Assembly: GCF_900112955.1 (NCBI RefSeq)
Contig: NZ_FONP01000001.1
Location: 124,001-188,000, forward strand
DNA: 64,000 nt
Origin: Peptostreptococcus sp. D1
Lineage (GTDB): Bacteria > Bacillota > Clostridia > Peptostreptococcales > Peptostreptococcaceae
Reading direction: 5' to 3'
Shown here: positions 26,403-34,835 of the stretch, one piece after another
How the letters are laid out: every line of letters begins with the position of its first letter
Numbering within the stretch: position 1 is the first letter of the stretch
Notes under the pieces: generated by a model
Told to the model about the DNA's origin: nothing
The model's input: the letters and a program-made list of their open reading frames with translations, nothing else
The model's database searches: none
Position numbers and translations under genes: made by a program

Positions 26403-27446
26403 TTATGCCTCCCTTTTATGCATAATATGAATATCTTCCGGATTTAATGACATTCCGAGCTCTGTTCCAACGCTTGCAGTTTTTGTATTGTGCAGAAGCC
26501 ACATTCTTCCATTTTCTTCAACCTCTAATTCATAGTGAACTCCCTTGAATATCGACGATTTAACAATGCCTCTTAACATTCCTTCTTCTGCCTTCACCAT
26601 CTGAATATCCTCTGGTCTTATAACTACCTCTATTTTTTCTCCTTTTTCAAAGCCCTTGTCTACACAGACAAATCTCCTACCACAAAACTCTACATCAAAA
26701 TCATCATGCATAATTCCGTCAACTATGTTACTCTCTCCTATAAAATTAGCAACAAATGAATTTTCAGGCTCATTGTAAATATCGACAGGCGTTCCTATTT
26801 GCTGAATTTTGCCCTTGTCTAACACTACTATAGTATCACTCATACTTAGCGCTTCTTCTTGATCATGAGTAACAAATACAAAAGTTATTCCCAGCTTCTT
26901 CTGAATTTTTTTTAATTCAACCTGCATTTCTTGGCGTAATTTCAAATCCAATGCTCCTAGTGGCTCGTCTAACAAAAGCACCTTTGGCTCATTTACCAAA
27001 GCCCTTGCTATTGCTACACGTTGCTGCTGACCTCCAGACAAAGACTGCACAGTTCTCTTTTCAAAGCCTGATAAAGATACCAACGAAAGCATAGTTCTAA
27101 CTTTTTCAGCAATTTCAGCCTCGTTTATCTTTTTTATCCTTAGTCCAAAGGCAATGTTTTCAAAAACGTTCATATGTGGAAACAATGCGTATTTTTGGAA
27201 AACAGTATTTATATTTCTCTGGTATGCGGGAACATTATTCACCTTATACCCACCAAAATAAACATCCCCTTCATCAGCAAATTCAAAGCCGGCAATAATT
27301 TTTAAAAGTGTCGTCTTTCCACAGCCACTTGGTCCCAGCAAAGTCAAAAACTCATTTTCACTTATTGCCAAGCTAAACTTATCCAATACCGTATTATCAT
27401 CAAAAGTTTTTGAAACATCTACTAATTCAATTAATTTATTACTCAC
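26403..27446 (-). CDS. potA: spermidine/putrescine ABC transporter ATPase
   Basis: A 347-residue ATPase. Walker [10 protein letters not shown] is at about residue 39; the signature is [15 protein letters not shown], Walker [13 protein letters not shown] and the H-loop FVTHDQEEA. The C-terminal about 100 residues form the TOBE regulatory domain ([11 protein letters not shown]). It energises polyamine import through PotBC. GTG start at 27446 after AAAGGAG. It lies 25 bases after the cupin regulator. Confidence 0.94.
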   Translation of the reverse strand: MSNKLIELVDVSKTFDDNTVLDKFSLAISENEFLTLLGPSGCGKTTLLKIIAGFEFADEGDVYFGGYKVNNVPAYQRNINTVFQKYALFPHMNVFENIAFGLRIKKINEAEIAEKVRTMLSLVSLSGFEKRTVQSLSGGQQQRVAIARALVNEPKVLLLDEPLGALDLKLRQEMQVELKKIQKKLGITFVFVTHDQEEALSMSDTIVVLDKGKIQQIGTPVDIYNEPENSFVANFIGESNIVDGIMHDDFDVEFCGRRFVCVDKGFEKGEKIEVVIRPEDIQMVKAEEGMLRGIVKSSIFKGVHYELEVEENGRMWLLHNTKTASVGTELGMSLNPEDIHIMHKREA

Positions 27447-27471
27447 TTTCTACACTCCTTTAATACTCAAA

Positions 27472-28011
27472 TTAGAAAGAAGGAGGACAGCTTACCCAGA
27501 TAACTTCAGCAGGTGTCTTTCCCTCATTCGATATATAGTGGTTTTCTTTTGGCTTATAATAGAAGCTTTCACCCTTCCTTACCTTAAATTTCTTATTTCC
27601 CATATAAAGGCAAATTGTACCCTTTATTACATAACCAAACTCCTCACCCTCGTGAGGCTTTTCCTCTTTGTATCTACCACCAGGTTTTATCTCAATTATA
27701 ACAGGCTCCATATCATTCTTTTGTGAATTTGGAACCAGCCATCTAAATGTGTATCCATCATCAAAATCTTCGACCTCAAACATATCATCTTTTTTAAAAG
27801 TAATTTTCTCATTTACCTCATCAGCAAAAAACTCTCTTAAATTCGTACCTAGAATTTCCAATATATCAATAAGCGTGGCAATTGATGGAGATGTAAGGTT
27901 ATTTTCCAGCTGTGAAATAAACCCCTTTGACAATTCACATCTATTTGCCAGCTCTTCTTGGGTGAGTTGTTTTTCACTCCTCAAGCGCTTAATTTTTTCT
28001 CCAATATCCAT
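27472..28011 (-). CDS. XRE-family regulator with C-terminal cupin (PuuR-like)
   Basis: A 179-residue regulator: helix-turn-helix at residues 5-60 (LTQEELANRCELSKGFISQLE) and a cupin domain at about 105-175 (PHEGEEFGYVIKG, VRKGESFYYKPKENHYISN). Such proteins sense small polyamine-related ligands through the cupin and control the following pot genes, so self-regulated control of this operon is likely. The start ATG at 28011 has no strong ribosome binding site; an AGGAGG about 45 bases upstream precedes a 12-codon frame (MVAHYYGYWRKN) overlapping the start, which might couple translation. Confidence 0.88.
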   Translation of the reverse strand: MDIGEKIKRLRSEKQLTQEELANRCELSKGFISQLENNLTSPSIATLIDILEILGTNLREFFADEVNEKITFKKDDMFEVEDFDDGYTFRWLVPNSQKNDMEPVIIEIKPGGRYKEEKPHEGEEFGYVIKGTICLYMGNKKFKVRKGESFYYKPKENHYISNEGKTPAEVIWVSCPPSF

Positions 28012-28251
28012 AATAATGTGCGACCATCTTAAAATAGCCGCCTACACCTCCTAATCTATACCTAAAATTATTTACTTTAAATAAACTATTTGTCATTTAT
28101 GACTAAACAGCATGTAACCAAAAACTAAACTTAAGGTTTATTATTATTAAACAATAAAGATTATATACAAAAATTAAGAAAAAATCAAGATAGTTTTAAT
28201 ATTTTTTTATACTTTAGTTTTTTCAATGTATATCCGATGTTTTAGACATAG
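28012..28251. other. leader/promoter region of the pot operon
   Basis: About 240 AT-rich bases. Near 28125-28140 is the near-palindrome AAACTTAAGGTTTA, a possible operator for the cupin regulator. No gene is recognised except the possible 12-codon frame next to the regulator start. Confidence 0.4.
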
Positions 28252-28282
28252 AAAAACCGTAGGCAATATTCTTGCCTACGGT
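28252..28282 (-). terminator. terminator downstream of the CWB2 gene
   Basis: Reverse-strand hairpin CCGTAGGCAA/TTGCCTACGG followed by TTTTT. Its stem resembles that of the rnpB terminator. Confidence 0.8.
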
Positions 28283-28370
28283 AAAAATCCATTATGCTTT
28301 TTTTAATAAAATTCAATTCCAATATACTTGGCTTTCATATATCAAATTAGATGTTTTTCTTTACTAGGTT

Positions 28371-29819
28371 TTAATAATTAAATACATTTTTCATAACCGA
28401 ATTGTATCCACCCACTACAATGTTTGCTTTTCCTTCTATAAGCTCAGCCATATAAGTAGGATAACCAGCCTTATTTATCAGTAAAAGATTACTGGGATTA
28501 GATGCAACCAAATTCGCAGAGCTCAAAGCATCAGGGAAATTGTTTCCATTGACAACCAAATTCGAAACATATTTTGTTTGCTTGGCAACCTGATATGAGG
28601 TTTGTACTCTATCTCCCCCATATATTCTATATACACTCTTTCCATTGCTAATTTCCTTTAATTTGTTTTCAGCCGATTGATTTACAGAGCTTTTACCACC
28701 GATAATATACACATCCGAATAATTATCGATATTTGTCGGTACATTAGTCAAATTATTTACCAATAATATCGGAGAATTTAATTTTTTTGAAAGCGGTGTT
28801 GCAGAAAGTGCATCAGCAAATTTTCTTCCATCTGTCAAAATTAGATGCCTAGCCATTCCAAATTCTGACAATAGCTTATTTGATGTTTCGTATCTATCAA
28901 CTCCTGAAATTCTCCTAACGTTCATATTGACAAGCTGTGTTTCGACATTCTTCGGTACGGAGCTTTCACCACCGACAATCAAGACACTTTTAACTCCATA
29001 CTCATTCAGAAATTTCAACCCATCAGAGCTAATTCCGTTTCCTCCTGCAAACAAAATTGGATATTTATTTTTCATTGACAGCGGTCCAGCAGCTAGAGCA
29101 TCGGCAAAATTATCACCTGATGACACTATAACTGTGTCAAAATCACCCTTTTTATAGCTCTTCTTTATCGAATTTAAATTTGTCACATATCTATCACTAC
29201 CACTTATCCTATTTTCGTTTTGAGGCTCAGCAGGATCATTTTCAGCACTATCCTTCTGATATACAGTGTCAAATAAAAATGTTTTGTGAATGTCCCTTCC
29301 AGACGAATCTGTAATAGAGTACGAAACACAAATTATAAAATGTTCATTTTCCTTTAGCTTTGTATTATCAAATCTAATTGAAAACTCTCCATTTTTACTT
29401 TGAATACTATATTTCGTATCGCTCAGGCTCATACTGGAATTTAAAACAATACTACCCTTTTCCAATTCTTCACTACTTACTTTATATACCGTAACTCCAA
29501 CACCATTTGCCAGCTTTCCACTAATAGTGCTTGAGCCTAAGTCGACAGTCCTTGGAAGTTTAATATCCCTCCCTAAATCCATATATAAACTATTAATTTT
29601 GTCATCAATATTCGAAATTTTAATTGAATTATTTACAGGATTTTCTGTCTTTGGTATACTCGACGAAATATCTTCTGTTTTTATATTTTCAGAGCTTAGT
29701 ATTTCATCAACAGAATAATTATTTGTAAGTTCATCTGCATTCACTATATTTTCGCACAATGCTAATGTCATACCTGCGATTAAACACATAGATAAAACAC
29801 ACGTTATCTTTTTATTCAT
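28371..29819 (-). CDS. secreted protein with three cell-wall-binding (CWB2) repeats
   Basis: A 482-residue exported protein. The signal peptide covers about 28 residues (cleavage near VNA-DEL). A linker and a beta-rich domain of about 130 residues, unrecognised, follow; the domain may be the functional part. From about residue 200, three CWB2 units begin with RISGSDRYVTN, RISGVDRYETS and RIYGGDRVQTS, each containing FADALSA/FPDALSS-type and VGG motifs. CWB2 domains bind anionic polymer of the wall. ATG after AAGGAGGTAGCT. Monocistronic, leftward, ended by the hairpin at 28.26 kb. It is the intact counterpart of the broken gene at 2.8 kb. Confidence 0.88.
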   Translation of the reverse strand: MNKKITCVLSMCLIAGMTLALCENIVNADELTNNYSVDEILSSENIKTEDISSSIPKTENPVNNSIKISNIDDKINSLYMDLGRDIKLPRTVDLGSSTISGKLANGVGVTVYKVSSEELEKGSIVLNSSMSLSDTKYSIQSKNGEFSIRFDNTKLKENEHFIICVSYSITDSSGRDIHKTFLFDTVYQKDSAENDPAEPQNENRISGSDRYVTNLNSIKKSYKKGDFDTVIVSSGDNFADALAAGPLSMKNKYPILFAGGNGISSDGLKFLNEYGVKSVLIVGGESSVPKNVETQLVNMNVRRISGVDRYETSNKLLSEFGMARHLILTDGRKFADALSATPLSKKLNSPILLVNNLTNVPTNIDNYSDVYIIGGKSSVNQSAENKLKEISNGKSVYRIYGGDRVQTSYQVAKQTKYVSNLVVNGNNFPDALSSANLVASNPSNLLLINKAGYPTYMAELIEGKANIVVGGYNSVMKNVFNY

Positions 29820-30036
29820 AGCTACCTCCTTCTTAATTTTGAAATATGATATTCTATCATACTTTCAAATGTAATTATTATCTATTATAATACTAAAATT
29901 AAACTTAACTATCTTATTTTATATTTTTAACAACAATTCGATTAAAAATAAACAATTTTTCGAAAAAATATGTACAAAATTACTATAAAATAGTGTATAT
30001 TAGTATATGTAAAAAATCATGGAAGGGGGTAATAAA

Positions 30037-31035
30037 TTGAGCACAAGCAACGATTTTCAAAATAATCAAGAGATGATTGAAAAAAATAAAAAGGACTTAG
30101 AAAAAAATAAGCTTGCTTCTGACAGCATAACTTCAAACGTTGACAATGAAATCCAAAACGATGATACTATAGCAGAAGATACTATTAAAGAAGATATTGT
30201 TGAGGAAGAAACTGTTGAAGACATGATACTAGATCCAGAGCAAGAGAGAATAATGAAAATAACAGCCAGACTTGAAGATAAAGAATACAAGATGAGTACA
30301 TTGAAATTGGCCTTATATTTGGGAGAATTGCTCATAAAAAATGGTGCTGAAACCTATAGAGTTGAAGATAGCGTAATAAGAATATGTAAATCAAGGGGAT
30401 ATAATCACATTAACTGCTTTACTACTCCGACTGTTTTAATTATCTCAGATGATAAATTCGACGGTCTATGTTTTATGAAAACCATAAATTCAAGAGGAAT
30501 AAATTTACATAAAATAGCGTTATTGAATAACTTTTCAAGAGATTTCGTAAATAAAATAGACCCTGATATCAATGAAGAAATCAAAGAATTGAGACAAATA
30601 GACAAGGAAAAAGGATATCCGACATGGTTGTACCTTGCTGGAACGGGAATTGGCTCTGCAAGCTTTGCTGCAATTCTTGGAGGTAATCAGATACTAACCT
30701 ATATTTTAACATTCTTAACATCGATATTGGCAACATATATTTATGATAAGACAATAAAATATAGCTCTATAGTAATGTTTTCCACGATACTATCGTCAGT
30801 CATAATTACTTCGATAGGTGTATTTTTCCATAAAATAGGATATATTGACACGCCTTCTGCTTTGATAGTCGGCTCAATTATGCCATTGATTCCTGGAGTT
30901 GCTTTTATTAAATCTATGCGTGATCTAATATCTGGAAACCTGATGGCTGGAACGGCAAGATTGTTTGAAGTATTTATGATTTTTACTGCCATAGCATTCG
31001 GTGTGGCTGTTATACTTGGAATAGGAGGAATATAA
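30037..31035 (+). CDS. threonine/serine exporter, ThrE N-terminal-type subunit
   Basis: A 332-residue membrane protein. TTG start at 30037 placed 7 bases after GGAAGGGGG. Residues 1-80 are an unusual acidic, Asn/Glu-rich soluble extension. From about 90, the ThrE (DUF1212) cytoplasmic domain reads YLGELLIKNGAETYRVEDSV and CFTTPTVLIIS. Five C-terminal helices include the GSIMPLIPGVAFIKSMRDLISGN signature. It works with the next gene, 1 base downstream, as the split form of ThrE exporters. Transport of threonine or serine is inferred from family. Confidence 0.87.
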   Translation: MSTSNDFQNNQEMIEKNKKDLEKNKLASDSITSNVDNEIQNDDTIAEDTIKEDIVEEETVEDMILDPEQERIMKITARLEDKEYKMSTLKLALYLGELLIKNGAETYRVEDSVIRICKSRGYNHINCFTTPTVLIISDDKFDGLCFMKTINSRGINLHKIALLNNFSRDFVNKIDPDINEEIKELRQIDKEKGYPTWLYLAGTGIGSASFAAILGGNQILTYILTFLTSILATYIYDKTIKYSSIVMFSTILSSVIITSIGVFFHKIGYIDTPSALIVGSIMPLIPGVAFIKSMRDLISGNLMAGTARLFEVFMIFTAIAFGVAVILGIGGI

Positions 31036-31036
31036 A

Positions 31037-31603
31037 ATGGCAGATCTACCAATATGGCAACATTTTTTCTTTTCCGCAATAGCTACCTGTGGCTTTGCAG
31101 TGTTTTTCAATATTCAAAAAAAATTTCTGCTTTATGATGGAATCGTCGGAGGAATCGGATGGATTGTGTATTATGTACTCACTTTTCACTATGACAATCC
31201 TATTATTTACTCATTTATTTCAGCCGCTACAGTATCTCTGCTTGGCGAGATTTTGGCTAGAAAATTAAAGCAGCCTGCAATAATAATTGTAATACCTGGA
31301 ATACTTCCTCTTATACCTGGAATCGGTCTTTACAACACAATATATAATATATTACAGAAAAACTATATAGTAGCAGCTACAACAGGTACTCGTTCTGTAA
31401 TAATAAGTATTGGAATAGCACTTGGAATACTTGTAATGGCATCACTTTCAAGAGTTTTCAACCTATATCAGCTAAAAAAAGCCATAACTACCAACGATAA
31501 GCTAAAATATGTAGCTTGGGTAAACTTAGGTAAGAATAGAACGTCAAGTAGATATGATATCAATCCATATAGAAAGATTGACGATTCAAGTAAAAAAGAA
31601 TAA
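31037..31603 (+). CDS. threonine/serine exporter, ThrE C-terminal-type subunit (DUF3815)
   Basis: A 188-residue protein with four or five helices. The FFNIQKKFLLYDGIVGGIGW and IPGILPLIPGIGLYNTIYN motifs define the ThrE_2/DUF3815 half. The C-terminal about 35 residues are basic and soluble. It follows the first subunit directly and forms a two-gene rightward operon. Some organisms fuse both halves in one protein. Confidence 0.87.
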   Translation: MADLPIWQHFFFSAIATCGFAVFFNIQKKFLLYDGIVGGIGWIVYYVLTFHYDNPIIYSFISAATVSLLGEILARKLKQPAIIIVIPGILPLIPGIGLYNTIYNILQKNYIVAATTGTRSVIISIGIALGILVMASLSRVFNLYQLKKAITTNDKLKYVAWVNLGKNRTSSRYDINPYRKIDDSSKKE

Positions 31604-31659
31604 TAAATAGTATTAATAATATAAGTAGGGTCTGACTCATAATAGACCCAAATAAAAAG

Positions 31660-33190
31660 GGTTGTATAATATTTAGCGTTGATGGTAAAAATTTTCAAAT
31701 TCATCGAAAGATGAATTCGGAAACCATCATCGCTATTTTTTTCAAAAAAATTGAAAACATGTCAAATCCGTTGTACTATAAAGTCGTCAAAAACAATAGT
31801 AAAGGGGATTCAACATGTTTTCAAGTAATAGTATATCAAATATTTTAGGAATTGGCGATAAAAATTTAGTATTAACTGGAAAAGAAATTTTCGAAACAAT
31901 AAAAAGTGTAAAATATTGTGTATTAAATGCCATTTTGACATATGAACCATCACACTGTCCACATTGCAATTCTAATAAAGAAGGACATAACATCGTAAAA
32001 AATGGTAGCCAAATGGTCAAAATTATTTTTAATAGAGCTGGAAATAATCCAATATTGCTAAGAGTAAAAAAACAGAGATTCTATTGCAAATCGTGTAAAA
32101 AAACATTTATGGCAAAAACATCTTTGACTAGTAAGGGTTGTTTCATCAGTAATGATGTAAAACGTTCAATAATTGGTGATCTTTGTGAATTCAAGTCAAT
32201 TAAATTAATATCTAAGGAGCATTACGTGTCTTCTTCTACTGTAAATAGGGTTCTTAGAAGCACAGAGGTAACGAATAGAAAGCATCATTTACCCGAAGTT
32301 TTAGGAATAGATGTACCCACAGGGCATTAAAAAATTCAAGTCTACAAAATCTGTAGAGGCTTCAATGAGCGTTAATTTAGTAGATGTTAGTACTGGCAAA
32401 ATAATTGACCTTGTATCAGATAGAAGGAAATTCAACCTAAAAGAGTATTTTTCTTCGTATCCGTTAAAGGTTAGAGAAAAGGTAAGATATATAACTACAG
32501 ACATATACGCTCCATATATTGATATTGCAAGAGAAATGTTCCCTAACGCAAAGATAGTATTAGATAAATTTCATATAGTACAGCTAATGACAAGGAATAT
32601 GAATATAAAAAGAGTTAATATTATGAAGACTATGAAGACCAATACGCATAATTACAGGGTTTTAAAGAGATATTGGAGAATAATACTGGCAAAGGAATGG
32701 GAGTTAAATAGTGTGGAGTTCTATTCATATAGATGCTACAAGAATCTGACTAATTCTTCGGAAATATTAAGAGAAATACTTTCTTTCAACTAGGAACTGA
32801 AGGATGCCCATAAGTTTTATCAACACTTCCTTCAATCTGTTGAATTAAGAGATGTAGATGAAATAAATAAGATACTGGACAAAGATTTAAGCTATATTCC
32901 AGAGTGCTTCCATACAAGCATCTCAACATTGAAAAAACATAGAGAGTATGTAATAAATGCAATAGATACGACATATTCAAATGCCTCTGTTGAAGGTAAT
33001 AATAACATTATTAAGACATTTAAGAAAGTATCCTTCGGATTTAGAAGCTTTAGAAATTTGAGAGCAAGAATATTATTAAGAAATAGATATAAAATATGCT
33101 ACAGTTCAAGCTCAAATGAGCTTGATACTGCAGCATAAAAAATAAAAATATTTTAATTTTGACTTCATCAACGTTATTTGACAAAGAACC
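31660..33190 (+). mobile_element. ISL3-family insertion sequence, inactivated
   Basis: Imperfect terminal inverted repeats of about 26 bases: the left end GGTTGTATAATATTTAGCG followed by TTGATGG pairs with the right end, which read inward is GGTTCTTTGTCAAATAACG then TTGATG. The right end keeps the classic ISL3 GGTTCTTTGTCAA terminus. Total length is about 1.5 kb. No matching 8-base target duplication is visible. The transposase inside is broken by a frameshift and a stop. A small deleted relic of the same element lies at 2.5 kb. Confidence 0.8.
31815..33138 (+). pseudogene. ISL3 transposase, frameshift plus nonsense codon
   Basis: Residues 1-172 (31815-32330) carry the zinc ribbon CPHCNSN...FYCKSCKKTF and an HTH, then run out of frame at about 32320, just after the first catalytic Asp region (VLGID). 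The remainder is in another frame from about 32330: ITTDIYAPYIDIAREMFPNA and IVLDKFHIVQ are the DDE core. A TAG at 32791-32793 interrupts it. It then continues to 33138 with SNASVEGNNNIIKTFKKVSFGFRSF, which contains the final Glu. All catalytic parts are present, so decay is recent, but no full-length protein can be made. Confidence 0.85.
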
Positions 33191-33283
33191 ATTATTTATA
33201 AACATTTCGTTATATTTACATTAAAATTATCTTGTTGCATGATTAGAATAGTCTATCATCATGAGTTGCAATAATCATTGTTA

Positions 33284-33469
33284 TCAATGTTTATTTATTT
33301 CACGTATACATCGAACTCCATTTACTACACCTAATATCATTGCCATTAGCGATATTAGTTTCAATTCCACTTTGCCTCCATATACAATAGTTTTAATAAA
33401 AACTATCGCGGCAAGTATTCCAACTACTATTTGTAGTATTGATAGAACATACCTGTACTTACTTCCCAT
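33284..33469 (-). CDS. 61-aa two-helix membrane protein (candidate immunity protein)
   Basis: Two hydrophobic helices (about residues 8-28 and 36-54) joined by KTIVYGGK, with a basic N-terminus and the charged end REINKH. It lies 12 bases downstream of the secreted-protein gene, in the same direction, and so is co-expressed with it. About 74% identical to the protein at 4069-4260, where the secreted partner has been lost. Small membrane proteins directly after secreted cationic peptides often confer self-immunity; that role is inferred here, not shown. The ribosome binding site is weak (AGGTATGG), which suggests translational coupling. Confidence 0.72.
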   Translation of the reverse strand: MGSKYRYVLSILQIVVGILAAIVFIKTIVYGGKVELKLISLMAMILGVVNGVRCIREINKH

Positions 33470-33481
33470 AATCCATACCTA

Positions 33482-34069
33482 CTAATATCTTCTCACCGAT
33501 AAGCTAGTAGGAGACCATCCGTAAACATGGTATCCTTCTTTATGCAAATATGTTCTAGTATATTTGAGACCCACTGTTACTGAAATTCCAGCCTTACCAC
33601 TAACTGCATTAGCAAAAGCTGCTGCTCCCAAAGCCCATGACACAAAGTTTAATCCCGGTATAAAACTAGATCCTATTTTTTTTGCTATGGCTTTTGCCAA
33701 AATCTTAACCGCTTTTTTCTTAGCAGCCAAGCTCAATGTTCCACCAACTAATGACGGAACGCCCATAGCTTCATTCGATATTTTTACTGTGTAAGTACGC
33801 CTCTCACCTACTTTCGCCTTAGGTGAAAAATCCATCGGAACTATACCACTATTTCCGTTATAATATATAGTTTCTGTTATTTCTACAGGAACTATATTTC
33901 CCTCCTCGTCATCCACATAGACCACATCAGTGTTAACCTTTGTCCTCTCATTGTTAATTATCAGACTTTCCGAACCTAGTTCGCTAGCATAAACTGCATT
34001 CGGTAAAACAACTGTGCATAACATCACCATCGAAAGCATCACTGCTATATGTTTTTGTATCTTGTTCAT
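33482..34069 (-). CDS. secreted cationic protein, bacteriocin-like candidate
   Basis: A 195-residue protein with a Sec signal peptide ending VYA (about residue 28). The ATG at 34069 follows AGGAGG by 5 bases. After an acidic/polar segment to about residue 100 there is a stretch unlike ordinary enzymes: KKKAVKILAKAIAKKIG, a cationic amphipathic helix, then SSFIPGLNFVSWALGAAAFA, a Gly/Ala-rich hydrophobic segment. An aromatic, basic tail follows (TRTYLHKEGYHVYGWS). This suits a membrane-active exported protein. The gene sits between a leader peptide and a two-helix membrane protein. Similarity to large Sec-secreted bacteriocins such as geobacillin 26 is possible but unverified. An adhesin or wall protein is the alternative. 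Confidence 0.65.
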   Translation of the reverse strand: MNKIQKHIAVMLSMVMLCTVVLPNAVYASELGSESLIINNERTKVNTDVVYVDDEEGNIVPVEITETIYYNGNSGIVPMDFSPKAKVGERRTYTVKISNEAMGVPSLVGGTLSLAAKKKAVKILAKAIAKKIGSSFIPGLNFVSWALGAAAFANAVSGKAGISVTVGLKYTRTYLHKEGYHVYGWSPTSLSVRRY

Positions 34070-34101
34070 AAAAGCCTCCTCTTTAAATATTAAATTTCTT
34101 C

Positions 34102-34161
34102 TCAACCTCTCAAACCCTCTCTGTCTCCGTTTTTGTACCGCTGAGGATTCATATAATTCAT
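34102..34161 (-). CDS. 19-aa leader peptide upstream of the secreted protein
   Basis: A perfect AAGGAGG sits 8 bases before an ATG at 34161. The frame reads MNYMNPQRYKNGDREGLRG and stops at 34102, 33 bases before the secreted-protein start. It is rich in Arg, Asn, Gly and Tyr. The strong ribosome binding site suggests that it is translated. It could act as a regulatory leader or as a signalling peptide. Too short for family assignment. Confidence 0.45.
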   Translation of the reverse strand: MNYMNPQRYKNGDREGLRG

Positions 34162-34209
34162 AAACCTCACCTCCTTGTAAATTTTAATCACTATTTTAAC
34201 TAGTGTTTA

Positions 34210-34440
34210 TTAGCTACAATTACAAGATGGACACCTATATCTACCAGTACCATCTAAATCAAAGATTGCATACATACACGTTCCTAAAGCAGTTGCTATT
34301 TCATTTGCAACTTTTAATGACGGTGTTTCCTCTCCTAGCTCAATTAAACTTATATATTGCCTTGTAATGCTTATATCTTCAACAAGCTTTGCTTGTGTAA
34401 TCTTTTTAATCTTTCTAACTTCTCTAATTCTATTTCTCAT
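34210..34440 (-). CDS. small XRE-family regulator with C-terminal CxxCxC
   Basis: A 76-residue protein: helix-turn-helix (ITQAKLVEDISITRQYISLIELGEETPSLKVANEIATALG) covering residues 15-55, then a short tail RYRCPSCNCS that may bind a metal. ATG at 34440 placed 9 bases after AGAGGTG; an in-frame GTG at 34452 is possible. It lies upstream of the leader peptide and secreted protein, in the same direction, and next to an inverted repeat in its own promoter, so self-repression is likely. The decayed copy is at 4.26-4.42 kb. Confidence 0.8.
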   Translation of the reverse strand: MRNRIREVRKIKKITQAKLVEDISITRQYISLIELGEETPSLKVANEIATALGTCMYAIFDLDGTGRYRCPSCNCS

Positions 34441-34475
34441 CTCGTTAGTCACCTCTAATCTCTATTTATCTATAT

Positions 34476-34517
34476 AATATATCATTCCAAAAAATTTTTG
34501 CAAGTATTTATTGCAAA
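34476..34517 (-). promoter_or_regulatory. promoter of the small HTH gene with inverted-repeat operator
   Basis: Reverse strand -35 TTGCAA (34498-34503) and -10 TATATT (34476-34481), spacer 16. The -35 is part of an inverted repeat with arms TTTGCAA and TTGCAAA around a 7-base centre (34497-34517). A protein bound there would block RNA polymerase. The scar at 4.43-4.46 kb keeps a degenerate version. Confidence 0.55.
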
Positions 34518-34766
34518 ATTTTTTTAATTTTATGTCGGTTTCGCCTGGTATAGTTCCTGCCCCTGTATCTTACAGCGACGTTTTTTTCTACTTGGCAGGC
34601 TCTTTTCTGATACTCAAAATGTCACCGCCTCCCCATAGATACATATCCTTACATACCGATCATTCAATTGTCAAAGAATAATTTTTCTTTATGTCTGTAT
34701 GATATTGCATTTTTGTTTCTATTCCCGATATCCTAAATCTTGGAATATCCATTTTTGTTCCCACTT
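34518..34766. other. intergenic region between divergent regulators
   Basis: About 250 bases with somewhat higher GC than the surroundings (CCTGCCCCTGTATC, CACCGCCTCCCC). No ORF or RNA is recognised. The composition suggests sequence that arrived with the island. It is missing from the decayed copy at 4.5 kb. Confidence 0.35.
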
Positions 34767-34797
34767 TTCCACGATTGTGGAAATGGCGTGATATAAT
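34767..34797 (+). promoter_or_regulatory. operator palindrome and -10 of the XRE regulator
   Basis: The 16-base inverted repeat TTCCACGATTGTGGAA (34767-34782) is followed by TATAAT (34792-34797); its first half can serve as a weak -35. The same palindrome with one base change stands at 4539-4554 in the decayed copy. This position fits autoregulation by the downstream XRE protein. Confidence 0.6.
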
Positions 34798-34835
34798 ATT
34801 TATGAGAATATTTTGTATCAAGGAGGTTATCTGTT

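Noticed and set aside
31628-31649. Inverted repeat GGGTCT...AGACCC as the terminus of the ISL3 element
   Set aside because: It does not match the right end; the GGTTGTATAA... sequence at 31660 pairs better with the right terminus. It may instead be a weak terminator after the exporter genes.
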